A stretch of 64,000 bases of DNA from Porphyromonas vaginalis (GCF_958301595.1 NZ_CATQJU010000001.1:1612001-1676000), one strand, 5' to 3'. Shown: positions 28,878-38,143, numbered from the stretch's first letter. The notes: a model not told the origin generated them from the letters alone. Numbers and translations: made by a program.

Positions 28878-30143
28878 TCAGAGGTCTTTCCACATCTTCA
28901 CAAGTTCTATACGCGTGTCTGTCGACTTGATAATGTCAAAGTGCAGCTTGCCGATCACAATCTGCTCACCTGGCACTGGAATGCGCTCGAGGTGGTTGAT
29001 GATGAGCCCAGCGATAGTGATATACTCGTCGCTTGTGGGGAGTGCTAGCTGCCACTGCTCGTTGGCATCATCTATCTCTAGTCGCCCGCTGAAGGTGTAG
29101 GAGCCATCGGCGTTGTGCTTAGAGACGATTTTGTTTTGGTCATGCTCGTCCTCGATGTCGCCAAAGATCTCCTCAACTAGATCCTCGAGGGTGATCAGTC
29201 CAGAGGTGCCTCCCAGCTCGTCGATGACGATCGCGATAGACTTCTTGCGCTGCATGAGGATGCCCATGAGCTTCTGTCCATTCATACTCTCTGGGACGAA
29301 GACGGCCGTGCGTACACGCGCCTGCCAGTCAGGTCCTTTGAACATCTCGGCTGAGTGAATGTAGCCGAGGACGTTGTCAATGTTTTCTCTATAAACGATG
29401 ATCTTGGTCAGTCCAGTAGAGATAAAGAGAGAGGTGAGCGTCTCTGCGTCTGTGCCGATCTCACAAGAGACAATCTCGTTGCGGGGGATCATGCAGTCTC
29501 GCACCTGTGTGGTGGAGAAGTCGATGGCGTTTTGAATGATCTTAACCTCGGTGTCGAGATCGCTTGATCCCTCTCCACTTTGACTCATATTGAGGTAGTT
29601 GTCTAGGTCTAGCGTGGTGAGCTTGGGGTGCTCTTCAGTGGTTGGCATAGCATCTTTGGGCAGTAGCAACATAAAGAGCTTCGAGAGCCCTGTGGAGAAG
29701 AGCGTGATCGGGTAGAGGAGTATGTGAAAGAACCCCGATGGCAGTGCTTTACGATACATCTGCTGGTTGGGATTCATACGATTACGCGCCTTAGGCAGAT
29801 ACTCCCCGAAGATAACGATGATAAAGGTGGAAATAAGCGAATTGACCGTGATCTGAAAGACTGCATTGCTACTGATAGGAGCCAGTATAGGTGCAAAGAG
29901 TCTCGTCATGACCATACCGTAGATGACCAGTACGATGTTGTTACCTACGAGTAGGGTGGTGATAAAGCGGTCGGGACGACGGTAGAGCATCGAGAGTGTA
30001 CGCCCGATGATGCCCCCTCGCTTAGAGTCGAGCTTGAGACGCAGGCGATCTGCCGAGAGGTAGGCTATCTCAGTCCCTGAGAAGAACCCTGAGAGGAGTA
30101 ACAGTAGGACTATGTAGGTCAGTAGCCAAATCGTGTCAGCCAT
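28878..30143 (-). CDS. CNNM/CorC-type membrane protein with CBS pair (GldE/hemolysin family)
   Basis: A 421-residue protein. It has a DUF21 transmembrane domain (about 1-180, four segments), a CBS pair (about 205-325, CMIPRNEIV and DELGGTSGLITLEDLVEEIFGDIEDEHD), and a C-terminal CorC_HlyC domain. Homologues are proposed magnesium or cobalt transporters; in gliding Bacteroidetes the relative is GldE. It belongs to the envelope run and starts 56 bases after lptC. Confidence 0.9.
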   Translation of the reverse strand: MADTIWLLTYIVLLLLLSGFFSGTEIAYLSADRLRLKLDSKRGGIIGRTLSMLYRRPDRFITTLLVGNNIVLVIYGMVMTRLFAPILAPISSNAVFQITVNSLISTFIIVIFGEYLPKARNRMNPNQQMYRKALPSGFFHILLYPITLFSTGLSKLFMLLLPKDAMPTTEEHPKLTTLDLDNYLNMSQSGEGSSDLDTEVKIIQNAIDFSTTQVRDCMIPRNEIVSCEIGTDAETLTSLFISTGLTKIIVYRENIDNVLGYIHSAEMFKGPDWQARVRTAVFVPESMNGQKLMGILMQRKKSIAIVIDELGGTSGLITLEDLVEEIFGDIEDEHDQNKIVSKHNADGSYTFSGRLEIDDANEQWQLALPTSDEYITIAGLIINHLERIPVPGEQIVIGKLHFDIIKSTDTRIELVKMWKDL

Positions 30144-30166
30144 GTAGTAGATGCTTCATACGTTTG

Positions 30167-30174
30167 CAAAGATA
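30167..30174 (-). promoter_or_regulatory. Candidate -7 element for the CNNM/CorC gene
   Basis: TATCTTTG on the minus strand, 24 bases before the ATG; no clear -33 element. Confidence 0.4.
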
Positions 30175-30199
30175 GTAGAAATCTAGGGATCACGACTCG

Positions 30200-30808
30200 C
30201 TACTCACTCATCTCAGGATCGTCCTTCACGAGCATCTGACCACTGCTCCCGTGGAAGGTGTAACGAGTGAACTGCTCATCGCTCTCGAAGTTGCACCCCT
30301 TGATGCTCCGCTCTGGAGTCTCTATCCATACACTATCTGGGGTGTAGATGCGCTTCTCCTCCTGATCCCAGTAGAGGAGGTGGGAGTAAAAGCGTGAGCC
30401 AGCACGGTTGCGTACGTTGACCTCCCCATGCAGCTCCCACAGCTTACGATCTGTCCAGTAAAAAGCGGAGTCAGCCTCTACGAAGACGGTCGTACTGTCC
30501 TGCTCGTCAAACTGCTCCGTGTAGAGCCCATGAGGGAAATACCAGTGAGCCTCTCTGCCTGTTTTGTCGTTTTTGTTGTACACATACCACTCAGGAGTGA
30601 GTAGCCTGTACTGTGTGATACCTGAGTCGGCAACGAGTGCTCGCACATCTCGGGTGTACATCGAGTAGGCGGTCTCAGGGTCTAGCCCTACGTCAGAGAG
30701 TGGTGGTGGGTCCTTGCGCTGACAACTAGTCACAGCGAGCAGAGCCACAGCAAATAAGCTGAAGCATAGTAAGAGCATCTGTCGGCTCTGTGTCTGGTGT
30801 TTGGTCAT
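30200..30808 (-). CDS. lptC: LPS export protein LptC, lipoprotein form
   Basis: About 202 residues from the ATG at 30808; a GTG 18 codons upstream is less likely because it pushes the signal peptide inward. A lipoprotein signal ends in LLAVTSC. The body is the beta-jellyroll repeat pattern of LptC/OstA-like proteins (ITQYRLLTPEWYVY, DSAFYWTDRKLWELHGEV, YTPDSVWIETPE). LptC takes LPS from LptB2FG and passes it to LptA. The role follows from family and gene order rather than unique motifs. Confidence 0.82.
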   Translation of the reverse strand: MTKHQTQSRQMLLLCFSLFAVALLAVTSCQRKDPPPLSDVGLDPETAYSMYTRDVRALVADSGITQYRLLTPEWYVYNKNDKTGREAHWYFPHGLYTEQFDEQDSTTVFVEADSAFYWTDRKLWELHGEVNVRNRAGSRFYSHLLYWDQEEKRIYTPDSVWIETPERSIKGCNFESDEQFTRYTFHGSSGQMLVKDDPEMSE

Positions 30809-30931
30809 CTGCGAATAAAAAGCTAGCAGGTCAGCCAGCTGAGCGAACGCGTAGCGTCTCACTAGCTGGCTGACCCGTTTGTATACATGAAGTCTACTTA
30901 GGTAGATCCATAAAGTCTGTCAGATGCACTC

Positions 30932-32302
30932 TTAGCGAATGCGTGTAGACTCTCCGATCCAGCCTCCTACGTAGAAGGAGTCTCCCGAGTTGAGGTCTGG
31001 ATGGAAGAAGATATCTTGCTGAGAGGGTAGATAGCCTGAGTATTGGCTGATCAGTCTACCAGCCTCACCAGAGACGCTACTATCTATGCTACGAGCTCTC
31101 TGTAGCTTGTCGATAGCAAGTCCATATACGAGACGCTGCTTGACGGGATCATCTGGGAAGATGCTTTTGGCAGAGGCTGCGTACATCTGTGCGATCAAGA
31201 TAAGCGGTGCGCCAAAAGAGGGATTAGCAGCCATAGCCTTGTTGCAGTACTGTCGTGCAGAGGCATAGCTATGTGCCTTCATATCGATGACACCGAGCGT
31301 GTAGTAAGCTGTAGCCTGGAGACGCTTGTCTGAGGTGAGCGAGACGGCGTCGTTGAGGTATTGCTTAGCTTGACTCATTTGCCCCTTGTTGATACAGTCG
31401 GAGGCTAGACCCATAGCAGAGGCTGCTGTCGGCTTGATGTTGTATAGATAGCGACTAGCGGTAGCGTACAGAGGACTGTTCTCACACTTGGCGTAGCGAA
31501 ACATATCGAGCATCGCCTGGAGATACTTGACGTTGTCCTTGTTCTTCTCTAGGCCTTCACCATAGATCTTTATGAGCATGTTGCAATCAGCTAGCCCGCT
31601 TGTGGCGAATAGCTCATCGAGCTGCCCCTTGAGAGCCTGTATGTTTTGTAGCTTGACGGTATCACCGGCTTCTGTGAGCGCATCGACATCGTTCTGTAGG
31701 ATACCATTACCCGTCATGTAGTCATCGACATAATGCTCGTGCCAAGCAGGATTGCCGATAGCTTTATTCATAGAGGCGAAGACAAAGAAGTATACCAGCT
31801 GGCTCTCGGTCTCCTCGCCCATCTCTTCTACGACAGGCTTGGCCCAGTCGTAGATCTTGTCGTAGCTAGCCTTATCACCGTAGAGGCGTAGGTAGTCGTT
31901 GATCTTAGCAGTGGTTATGTAGTCCTTGCCATACTTAGGATCGTCACCAAAGTACTTGATACGCATGTCGTATAGCTTGAGGAGCTTCTCGATAGCATCT
32001 TGACGAGCAGCGTCATCTTGGGCGGTCTGGATCTTCCAGTTCATGATCTGCACTCCGTAGAGGTAGATGTTCTTTGTCGATCCAGGGCACTTTTCTAGAG
32101 CCTCAAGCCAAAATGGGTAGGCTTCCTTAAAGTTGTTACCCTTGACATAAGAGGTGAAGAGGCTAATGTTCTGTCGGCACTGAATGCTGTCATCCCCAGA
32201 GCCAAAAGGAGTACCCGTCTCCACACCAGTCTGAGCCCCGAGCGTTAGTGAGGTTGCTAGGAGGACTAGTATAGGGGTTAATAGATTCTTCAGTTTCATC
32301 AT
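30932..32302 (-). CDS. Exported tetratricopeptide-repeat protein
   Basis: About 456 residues from the ATG at 32302; a TTG ten codons upstream would overlap the previous gene. A signal peptide (KLKNLLTPILVLLATSLTLG) is followed by helical TPR repeats, clearest at about 310-400 (ATAYYTLGVIDMKAHSYASA). It is a conserved neighbour of coaX and lptC in Bacteroidetes, probably periplasmic or outer-membrane-associated. The specific role is unknown. Confidence 0.8.
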   Translation of the reverse strand: MMKLKNLLTPILVLLATSLTLGAQTGVETGTPFGSGDDSIQCRQNISLFTSYVKGNNFKEAYPFWLEALEKCPGSTKNIYLYGVQIMNWKIQTAQDDAARQDAIEKLLKLYDMRIKYFGDDPKYGKDYITTAKINDYLRLYGDKASYDKIYDWAKPVVEEMGEETESQLVYFFVFASMNKAIGNPAWHEHYVDDYMTGNGILQNDVDALTEAGDTVKLQNIQALKGQLDELFATSGLADCNMLIKIYGEGLEKNKDNVKYLQAMLDMFRYAKCENSPLYATASRYLYNIKPTAASAMGLASDCINKGQMSQAKQYLNDAVSLTSDKRLQATAYYTLGVIDMKAHSYASARQYCNKAMAANPSFGAPLILIAQMYAASAKSIFPDDPVKQRLVYGLAIDKLQRARSIDSSVSGEAGRLISQYSGYLPSQQDIFFHPDLNSGDSFYVGGWIGESTRIR

Positions 32303-32324
32303 TATCGGTATGTACAAAAGGTTT

Positions 32325-33644
32325 TTAGTCAAGTTTGATGGGCTTGAACCACGCCTCGTTAAAGCGTAGTGCTACACCCAGCGTCAGATAGTGCTCCGCA
32401 AGTCCTGTACGACTGGAGGGGCGTAGGTAGGAGTATCCGAGGGTTACGTCTACGTGTGATCTCTTGTCCACGAGTGGTAGTCCGAGTCCCAGATTAGCTC
32501 CTATCTGGTAGTAGGAGTTGTAGCCCCCTAGGCTGTTGGGGATACGTAAGTACGCATTCTCACCTTGCAGACCAGCGCGATAAGCTATACGCTGGCCGTA
32601 GTGTGAGGAGCGATCGTCAGGTACCCACGACATGCCTAGAGCCACTTGCCACTGGTCTACCCCCTGGTAGTCCAGTGATTGGTTGTGGGCTAGAGCTTCG
32701 CCCCATCTGCTATATTTGACATCCGCCCCGGCGATAAGTTTACTCTCTATTTGATATGCTATACCAGCGCTGGCCACGTGTGGACGAGCAAAGAGCGACT
32801 TGCTAGAGATCGTGTCGGCATGGATGACCTGAGCCCCTTTTCCTGTTATAGCCTCCGTCTGGAGAGAGAGCTGTCGGCTCCACATGGGTAGTTTAGGCTC
32901 GTAGGTCAGACCGATGTTGATCTGATGTCCCTCAGCAGAGAGCGGTATAATCCCCTGAGTACCTATACGTACACCCACAGAGCGGATGCGGAGGTTGTCG
33001 AGGAAGGTCGGGTTGAGACTCTCCTTAATATCGTATGTGATGCGACGCTCGTGCTGTAAATTGCCAAAGAGGTAGGAGGCGTTGACACCGAGCGACCAGT
33101 AGGGGAGGACTTTCCAGGCAAAGCCTAGATAGACCTCCTGAAGGTTGCCCTGACCCTTGTAGGCATGCGCAGCGTAGTGATCCTGGACTCCAGGTACGGG
33201 CACCTTCGTGCCGTAGCGATAGCCGACAGTCGAGTAGGGGACGAGCCCAGCACTGGCCGCAAAGTGCTTGCCAAGCGGTATCAGAGCCGTAGCGTAGTCA
33301 AAGTTGCCTACCATACGAGTATCCCGCTTACCAGCCTCTGTGAGCATATTCATCCCCATTGAGAGCCCGAAGTCAAAGAGGAAGGTCATCGAGTCAACCG
33401 CCGTGTAAGAAGCTGGGTTGGCTGGGTTGATGATCATATTGTCCCGTATAGCAGTAGTCAGTCCGCCCATACCTCTGAGGGCGTGGGGCGTCTGCTTGTC
33501 TAGTCTACCTAAGCCAAAGCGACTGTAGGGAGACTCAGTGGTATTACTCTGAGCGGAGAGAGCGACGGGCATCAAGAGGGTGGTCGCTAGGAGTGCCAGT
33601 ATGGTAGTGGTGCGTGCTATGTGTCGAGACATATATGCGGTCAT
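32325..33644 (-). CDS. Outer-membrane beta-barrel protein, FadL/PorV-like
   Basis: About 439 residues from the ATG at 33644; alternatives at 33665 and 33632 keep the same signal peptide. After the signal (ILALLATTLLMPVALSAQ) the motif SPYSRFGLGRL and the alternating aromatic beta pattern to a C-terminal strand indicate a barrel of the FadL-like group found across Bacteroidetes. No ligand can be inferred. It is between coaX and the TPR gene. Confidence 0.78.
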   Translation of the reverse strand: MTAYMSRHIARTTTILALLATTLLMPVALSAQSNTTESPYSRFGLGRLDKQTPHALRGMGGLTTAIRDNMIINPANPASYTAVDSMTFLFDFGLSMGMNMLTEAGKRDTRMVGNFDYATALIPLGKHFAASAGLVPYSTVGYRYGTKVPVPGVQDHYAAHAYKGQGNLQEVYLGFAWKVLPYWSLGVNASYLFGNLQHERRITYDIKESLNPTFLDNLRIRSVGVRIGTQGIIPLSAEGHQINIGLTYEPKLPMWSRQLSLQTEAITGKGAQVIHADTISSKSLFARPHVASAGIAYQIESKLIAGADVKYSRWGEALAHNQSLDYQGVDQWQVALGMSWVPDDRSSHYGQRIAYRAGLQGENAYLRIPNSLGGYNSYYQIGANLGLGLPLVDKRSHVDVTLGYSYLRPSSRTGLAEHYLTLGVALRFNEAWFKPIKLD

Positions 33645-33691
33645 TATATATAGAGAGTGTGGCATCTGTGACCATCGCAGGTCACGGATAA

Positions 33692-34474
33692 CTAACTGTC
33701 ACAAGAACGTGCTACTTGATACTGTAGTATATCACGCAGTCCTCGTTCCACTAAGTTTGTCTCTACAAAGGTCGGATATTTTAGCCACTTGACAAAATCC
33801 TCAGCGTATCCTCCCGTGATCCATACCTCCAGACTAGGGTAGTGCTGGTGTAGAGTTTCTACATAGGAGTCTATCTCGTGTACGATGCTTCGTGCCACAC
33901 CGAGCCATATAGCTTGATCGGTCTGTTCGCCTAGCTCTTGCTGCCATAGGTCTAGATTCGTCTGGAGCCCCGACCAAGGTACACGAGGTAGGCGAGCCGT
34001 GTAGTCGTGTAGTGCTTGTAGTCGTAGCTCAGGACCCGGTGAGATGTTGCCACCCATATAGCGTCTCTCGGGTAGGAGTAGGTCGTAGGTGATAGCGGTG
34101 CCTATGTCGATGATTAGAGCGGGAGCTGAGGTGAGTCGTGCTACACCGACTACACTGGCTATGCGGTCTACGCCTAGGCTCTGCCTGTCGTACCGTATCT
34201 CAGCTAGTGGTAGCGGTGTCTCTGCGTCGAGGGTGACGAAGCGTTGGCAGATGCTTTTGACAGAGTCAAGCCAAGGTGCCTCTCTCTTTCCTACAGAGCT
34301 GTAGATAGCGTGGAGGGGCTCTGCTGGTAACTGGTAGCTACATATCAGCTCTAGTATCTGATCACTCGTGGGAGGCTCGGGGTAAAGTCGTGTCGGGTAG
34401 AGCTGTGCGTCGGTGGCTAATGCTATCTTGAGGCGACTATTGCCCTGATCTATGAGAAGGTATGTGGGAGACAT
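33692..34474 (-). CDS. coaX: Type III pantothenate kinase
   Basis: About 260 residues. The phosphate-binding motif DQGNSRLK lies at residues 9-16, LGVDRIASVVG is near 96, and IDIGTAITYDLL carries the second phosphate loop. It makes 4-phosphopantothenate, the first step of CoA synthesis. The ATG at 34474 is preferred over a GTG at 34501 because a TACCTTTG promoter box occupies 34501-34508, so 34501 would precede the transcript start. It heads the envelope run. Confidence 0.92.
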   Translation of the reverse strand: MSPTYLLIDQGNSRLKIALATDAQLYPTRLYPEPPTSDQILELICSYQLPAEPLHAIYSSVGKREAPWLDSVKSICQRFVTLDAETPLPLAEIRYDRQSLGVDRIASVVGVARLTSAPALIIDIGTAITYDLLLPERRYMGGNISPGPELRLQALHDYTARLPRVPWSGLQTNLDLWQQELGEQTDQAIWLGVARSIVHEIDSYVETLHQHYPSLEVWITGGYAEDFVKWLKYPTFVETNLVERGLRDILQYQVARSCDS

Positions 34475-34500
34475 GTGTTCATCTGCTACTGCTTGGCTCA

Positions 34501-34508
34501 CAAAGGTA
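34501..34508 (-). promoter_or_regulatory. -7 element for the coaX run
   Basis: TACCTTTG on the minus strand, 27 bases before the chosen ATG. The upstream -33 position falls in the TTAGAG repeat and is not a clean match. Confidence 0.55.
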
Positions 34509-34517
34509 CAGCTTTTG

Positions 34518-34710
34518 GAGATTAGAGATTAGTAGTTAGAGATTAGAGTCTAGTTTTCTAGTGGCACTAGTAGCACTAGGACTTCTAGTGGCACTAGTAG
34601 CACTAGTAGCACTAGTATCTCTGGCCAACAGCTAACAGCCAACAGCCAACAGCCAATCGCCAACAGCCAATCGCTAACAGCCAATCGCCAACGGCCAATC
34701 GCCAACTTAG
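34518..34710. repeat. Composite short-repeat block (TTAGAG, 9-mer AGTAGCACT, heptamers)
   Basis: Three simple repeats in a row: TTAGAG-type heptamers (34520-34552), a 9-base repeat AGTAGCACT/AGTGGCACT (34558-34618), and the AGCCAAC form of the GTTGGCT heptamer (34621-34710, about 12 units). The block fills the divergent gap between coaX and the OmpA pair, upstream of both promoters. Confidence 0.85.
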
Positions 34711-34741
34711 TAGGTGAAAAGGTCGCTTATCTAGCTCGCTA

Positions 34742-34773
34742 TTTGGTTAAGTCGATAAATAATACTACTTTTG
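34742..34773 (+). promoter_or_regulatory. Bacteroidetes-type promoter of the ompA pair
   Basis: TTTG (34742-34745), 20 bases, TACTTTTG (34766-34773). A leader of about 100 bases follows before the first OmpA-family ATG. Confidence 0.75.
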
Positions 34774-34877
34774 CAGTGTATTACGTGCCTAAGGGTACGG
34801 ATCTTCGAGGGCGAAGAGTACGCTAAGACACACTAAACTAATCAGAAAACAAACCAATAACAAGACAAAGTATAATT

Positions 34878-36041
34878 ATGAAAGTAAAGCTCTTTCTGAT
34901 CTCCCTCTTGTTGGGAGTAACGACTCTAACGCTGAGTGCTCAGGAGACTGTAGCACCTCAAGCTGGCACAAAGCCTGTCTACAAGACAACCTTTGAGCGC
35001 GGTGCAGCATCAGATCATTGGTTCCTAACACTACAAGGTGGTGTAGGAGCTCAGTTCCTTTGTGGCAATGAGGAGAAGCCCTTTATGGATCGCCTCCAGA
35101 TGTCTTACTCGCTCTCTTTGGGCAAGTATCACACCCCCTCTTTTGCTACGCGCCTCAATCTAGTTGGTGCACAGGCTCACACCTACTATAAGGTAGGCAA
35201 CGATGTGAAGAACTACGAGACAAGCTTCGTAGGTGCTCACTACGACTTCATGTTTGACATCATCAACCACTTCAGCCGTTACAACGCTAAGCGTGTCTTC
35301 CACATCATCCCATTTGCAGGTGTGGGTTACAACATGAAGTTCAACAAGGCCTTTGAGGACCTCCACCACACAGCAGCTATCGACGCTGGTCTACAGCTTC
35401 AGTTCCGTCTAGGACGTCGCGCTGATCTCGTTATCGAGGGTAAGGCTATCTACAACAACTTCAACTTTGACTACAGCAACTGTCCTAAGATCGACGCATG
35501 GAATCCTAATGCCTACAACGGTCTCTACGGAGCCCTCACAGCAGGTCTTAACTTCCGCATGGGTGGTGTTGAGTGGACAGAGGTTGTTCCTATGGACTAT
35601 GACCTAATCAACGACCTCAACGGTCAGATCAGCTCACTACGTGCTCAGAATGCTGAGCTCAGCAAGCGTCCTGTATCTTGCCCTGAGTGCCCTGAGTTAA
35701 CGGCACAGACTACTACGACAGAGGTTATGTCTGACAAGACGATCCTCTTCAAGTTCGATAGCTCACGCATCGACAAGAACCAGATGATCACGCTCTACAA
35801 CGTTAGCGAGTATGTCAAGGCACACAATACGCCTATCCTAGTCATCGGCTACACCGATACAACTGGCGATGCCAACTACAACCTAGGCCTCTCAGAGCGT
35901 CGTGCTAAGGCTGTCACAAATGCCCTCATCAACGACTTCGGCGTATCAGCTGATATGATCACTACTCAGTGGGAGGGTGCTACAGACAAGCTATTTGACA
36001 CAAAGGCTTGGAACCGTGTTGTCATCATCCGCTCTAAGTAA
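34878..36041 (+). CDS. OmpA-family outer-membrane protein, Omp40/41 type (first of two)
   Basis: A 387-residue protein: signal peptide (to about 20, LSAQ), N-terminal beta-barrel (about 40-235), a short coiled segment with LNGQISSLRAQNAELSK, a Cys pair (SCPECPE), and a C-terminal OmpA peptidoglycan-binding domain with GYTDTTGDANYNLGLSERRA. It anchors the outer membrane to the wall. In Porphyromonas gingivalis two such proteins form heterotrimers, which fits the tandem pair here. Highly expressed by analogy, with a good promoter. Confidence 0.92.
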   Translation: MKVKLFLISLLLGVTTLTLSAQETVAPQAGTKPVYKTTFERGAASDHWFLTLQGGVGAQFLCGNEEKPFMDRLQMSYSLSLGKYHTPSFATRLNLVGAQAHTYYKVGNDVKNYETSFVGAHYDFMFDIINHFSRYNAKRVFHIIPFAGVGYNMKFNKAFEDLHHTAAIDAGLQLQFRLGRRADLVIEGKAIYNNFNFDYSNCPKIDAWNPNAYNGLYGALTAGLNFRMGGVEWTEVVPMDYDLINDLNGQISSLRAQNAELSKRPVSCPECPELTAQTTTTEVMSDKTILFKFDSSRIDKNQMITLYNVSEYVKAHNTPILVIGYTDTTGDANYNLGLSERRAKAVTNALINDFGVSADMITTQWEGATDKLFDTKAWNRVVIIRSK

Positions 36042-36091
36042 GTCTATAGCTCACTCAAATCATCAATCTACGAATTAAACACACTAGAAAT

Positions 36092-37249
36092 ATGAAAGCA
36101 AAAGTATTTATGCTATCACTCGTTGTCGCACTGACAGCTTTCGTAGCTCAGGCTCAGGAGGCTCAGGAGGTCGACAACCGCCCCGCATACAAGACGGAGT
36201 TTGAGCAAGACCCTGCTGCTCATTGGTTCATCGAGCTGCACGGAGGTGCTGCTATGCTACCTTTTGGCAACAAGGCTAATAAGGACGCTGAGTTTGTAGA
36301 CCGCATCTCACCCATCGCCAGCCTTTCGTTTGGCCGTTGGCACTCCCCATACTTTGCTACCCGCCTACGCGGCTACGCATGGAATGTATATAGCTTTGAG
36401 AAGCCCGCTAACGAGCTCGTTCGCTATCAGAACGTCTTCGGTGCTGCTTCACTAGAGTTTATGTTTGACCTAGTCAACTACTTCGCTCCATACAGAGAGA
36501 ATCGCGTCTTCCACCTCATCCCCTTCGTAGGTCTAGGTGGTCACATGAAGTTCTACTCTGCAAACGATAAGAGCGGTGACAAGCTCGGTACGGAGAATGA
36601 CTACAGCGGTCTCCTCAATGGTGGTCTCGCTCTCAAGTTCCGTCTAGGCAAGCGCGTCGACCTCAACCTCGAGGGGCAGATGATGGTCTCTAAGAACAAC
36701 TATCAGGGTACCCGCACCATCCATCAGCCCGCTGATGTTATGGCTCTGGTCTCTGCAGGTCTCACCTTCAAGCTCGGTCGTGTAGCCTTCCAGCCTATCA
36801 CTCCGATGGACTATGACCTCGTCAATGACCTCAACGGTCAGATCAGCTCGCTACGTGCTCAGAATGCTGAGCTCAGCAAGCGTCCTGTTTCTTGCCCTGA
36901 GTGCCCAGAGGCTGCTCCTGCTACCAAGCCTGTTATCGAGAATGTTGTAGCCTTCCGTATCGGCAGTGCTAAGATCGACAAGAACCAGATGATCAACGTA
37001 TACAACTCTGCTGAGTCTGCTAAGGCAAATGGTGGCAAGATCTACATCGTCGGCTATGCTGATGAGCAGACTGGTAATGCCAACATCAACATGACTCTCT
37101 CTCAGCGTCGTGCAGAGGCTGTCAAGAACGCTCTCATAAACAACTATGGTGTCAGTGCAGACAATATCGTCATTGACTTCAAGGGCGACACTGTACAGCC
37201 ATTTGCTACAAACGAGTGGAACCGCGTTGCTATCATCGACATCAAGTAA
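36092..37249 (+). CDS. OmpA-family outer-membrane protein, Omp40/41 type (second of two)
   Basis: A 385-residue paralogue of the previous gene, 50 bases downstream and probably on the same transcript. Same order: signal peptide, barrel, coiled segment, SCPECPE, OmpA domain (NINMTLSQRRAEAVKNA). The barrel and OmpA domain differ clearly from the first copy, yet the stretch of about 30 residues from MDYDL to CPECPE is nearly identical. The paired Cys could make the disulfide known in the P. gingivalis heterotrimer. Confidence 0.92.
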   Translation: MKAKVFMLSLVVALTAFVAQAQEAQEVDNRPAYKTEFEQDPAAHWFIELHGGAAMLPFGNKANKDAEFVDRISPIASLSFGRWHSPYFATRLRGYAWNVYSFEKPANELVRYQNVFGAASLEFMFDLVNYFAPYRENRVFHLIPFVGLGGHMKFYSANDKSGDKLGTENDYSGLLNGGLALKFRLGKRVDLNLEGQMMVSKNNYQGTRTIHQPADVMALVSAGLTFKLGRVAFQPITPMDYDLVNDLNGQISSLRAQNAELSKRPVSCPECPEAAPATKPVIENVVAFRIGSAKIDKNQMINVYNSAESAKANGGKIYIVGYADEQTGNANINMTLSQRRAEAVKNALINNYGVSADNIVIDFKGDTVQPFATNEWNRVAIIDIK

Positions 37250-37340
37250 GCGACTGCAACGATAACTACTTCTCACATCGTCATGGCTAAATCCTTTTCT
37301 AGATGAGGCTTGAGATGTAGAGGTACAAGCATCTGAATAT

Positions 37341-37385
37341 AAAGAGAGGTGGTGACCGACTTGGTTGCTGCCTCTCTTTTTTATG
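37341..37385 (+). terminator. Terminator of the ompA pair
   Basis: Arms AAAGAGAGG and CCTCTCTTT (37341-37349, 37371-37379), followed by a T-run. About 90 bases past the stop. Confidence 0.85.
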
Positions 37386-37425
37386 ACTGACATAAGACTT
37401 CTGGAGTTGAGAAGACTAGCGAAAA

Positions 37426-37600
37426 AGGACTGCTACAAAAGTCAACAGCCTCACATTCTTGCTCGCAAGACTGTCCTGACTTTGCAGAAAGGATGAAGCG
37501 CAAGGCACTGAGGGTGAAGTCTGAAGGGAGCACACCTTCGTATGTGACCAAAGCCGAATCCCGAAACCAACACAGAGAGTCGCCTTTATGCAATAGTCTC
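37426..37600 (+). mobile_element. 175-bp MITE-like element, copy 2 (decayed)
   Basis: Aligns along its full 175-base length with copy 1 but has many substitutions, including in both tips (AGGACTGCTAC, GCAATAGTCTC). Flanks GAAAA and AAAAA match at four of five bases. Probably an old insertion. Confidence 0.8.
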
Positions 37601-37739
37601 AAAAAAAGGATTAGCTAGATGCTTCCCCGATCTCTCCATTTTGGGTACCTTTGTGGTGACGGCAGAGGCGTCGAAAAATAGGTACGCGCTTCCGTCGGCA
37701 AAATTGTTATACTCACTTTATTTATCTACTTAATCGACT

Positions 37740-38006
37740 ATGTCACAGAGTCCACAAGATGAGTCGTACCTCTTTTTGGTACGCTCTTATGGCGTGCAGG
37801 AGCTCGCCATCCGTTACTTCCCCGATGTCTTACCCGCTAGTGCTACACGCCATCTTACCCGCTTGATACGAGGTGACAGTGAGCTACTCGACAAGCTCAC
37901 GCAGATAGGATACAAGCAAGGCTGTCGTATCTACACCCCCGCCATGGTGCACCTGATCGTGCGCTACTTAGGTTTGCCGCAGCACTATATCTTTGCGGAG
38001 GAATGA
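37740..38006 (+). CDS. DUF4248-like small protein
   Basis: An 88-residue protein with the pattern I associate with Bacteroidetes DUF4248: RSYGVQELAIRYFPDVLPAS, then LTQIGYKQGCRIYTPAMVHL, then YLGLP. It looks like a small helical DNA-binding-type fold. Such genes often sit beside HU-like and amidase genes in small phage-like cassettes, as here. A TACCTTTG box lies at 37646-37653 without a -33 match. Function unknown. Confidence 0.7.
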   Translation: MSQSPQDESYLFLVRSYGVQELAIRYFPDVLPASATRHLTRLIRGDSELLDKLTQIGYKQGCRIYTPAMVHLIVRYLGLPQHYIFAEE

Positions 38007-38049
38007 TCCTGTGCGGAGCTGCTATGCTCCCTGTGAGCGTAGTGGCTCC

Positions 38050-38143
38050 GATCACAACGCTCCACAAAATCTTCGATCGAAACGCCTCAAATGTTCCGAC
38101 TGAAACGCCACAAATGTTCCGATCAAAACGCCACAAACAAGAC
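38050..38143 (+). repeat. 23-bp tandem repeat
   Basis: Three close units of 23 bases (38075-38097, 38098-38120, 38121-38143), core AAACGCCACAAATGTTCC, plus an older degenerate unit before them. No spacer structure, so not CRISPR. It directly follows the DUF4248-like gene. Confidence 0.7.

Noticed and set aside
38050-38143. CRISPR array
   Set aside because: Units are contiguous without unique spacers, and no cas genes are present. The same holds for the heptamer and palindrome arrays.
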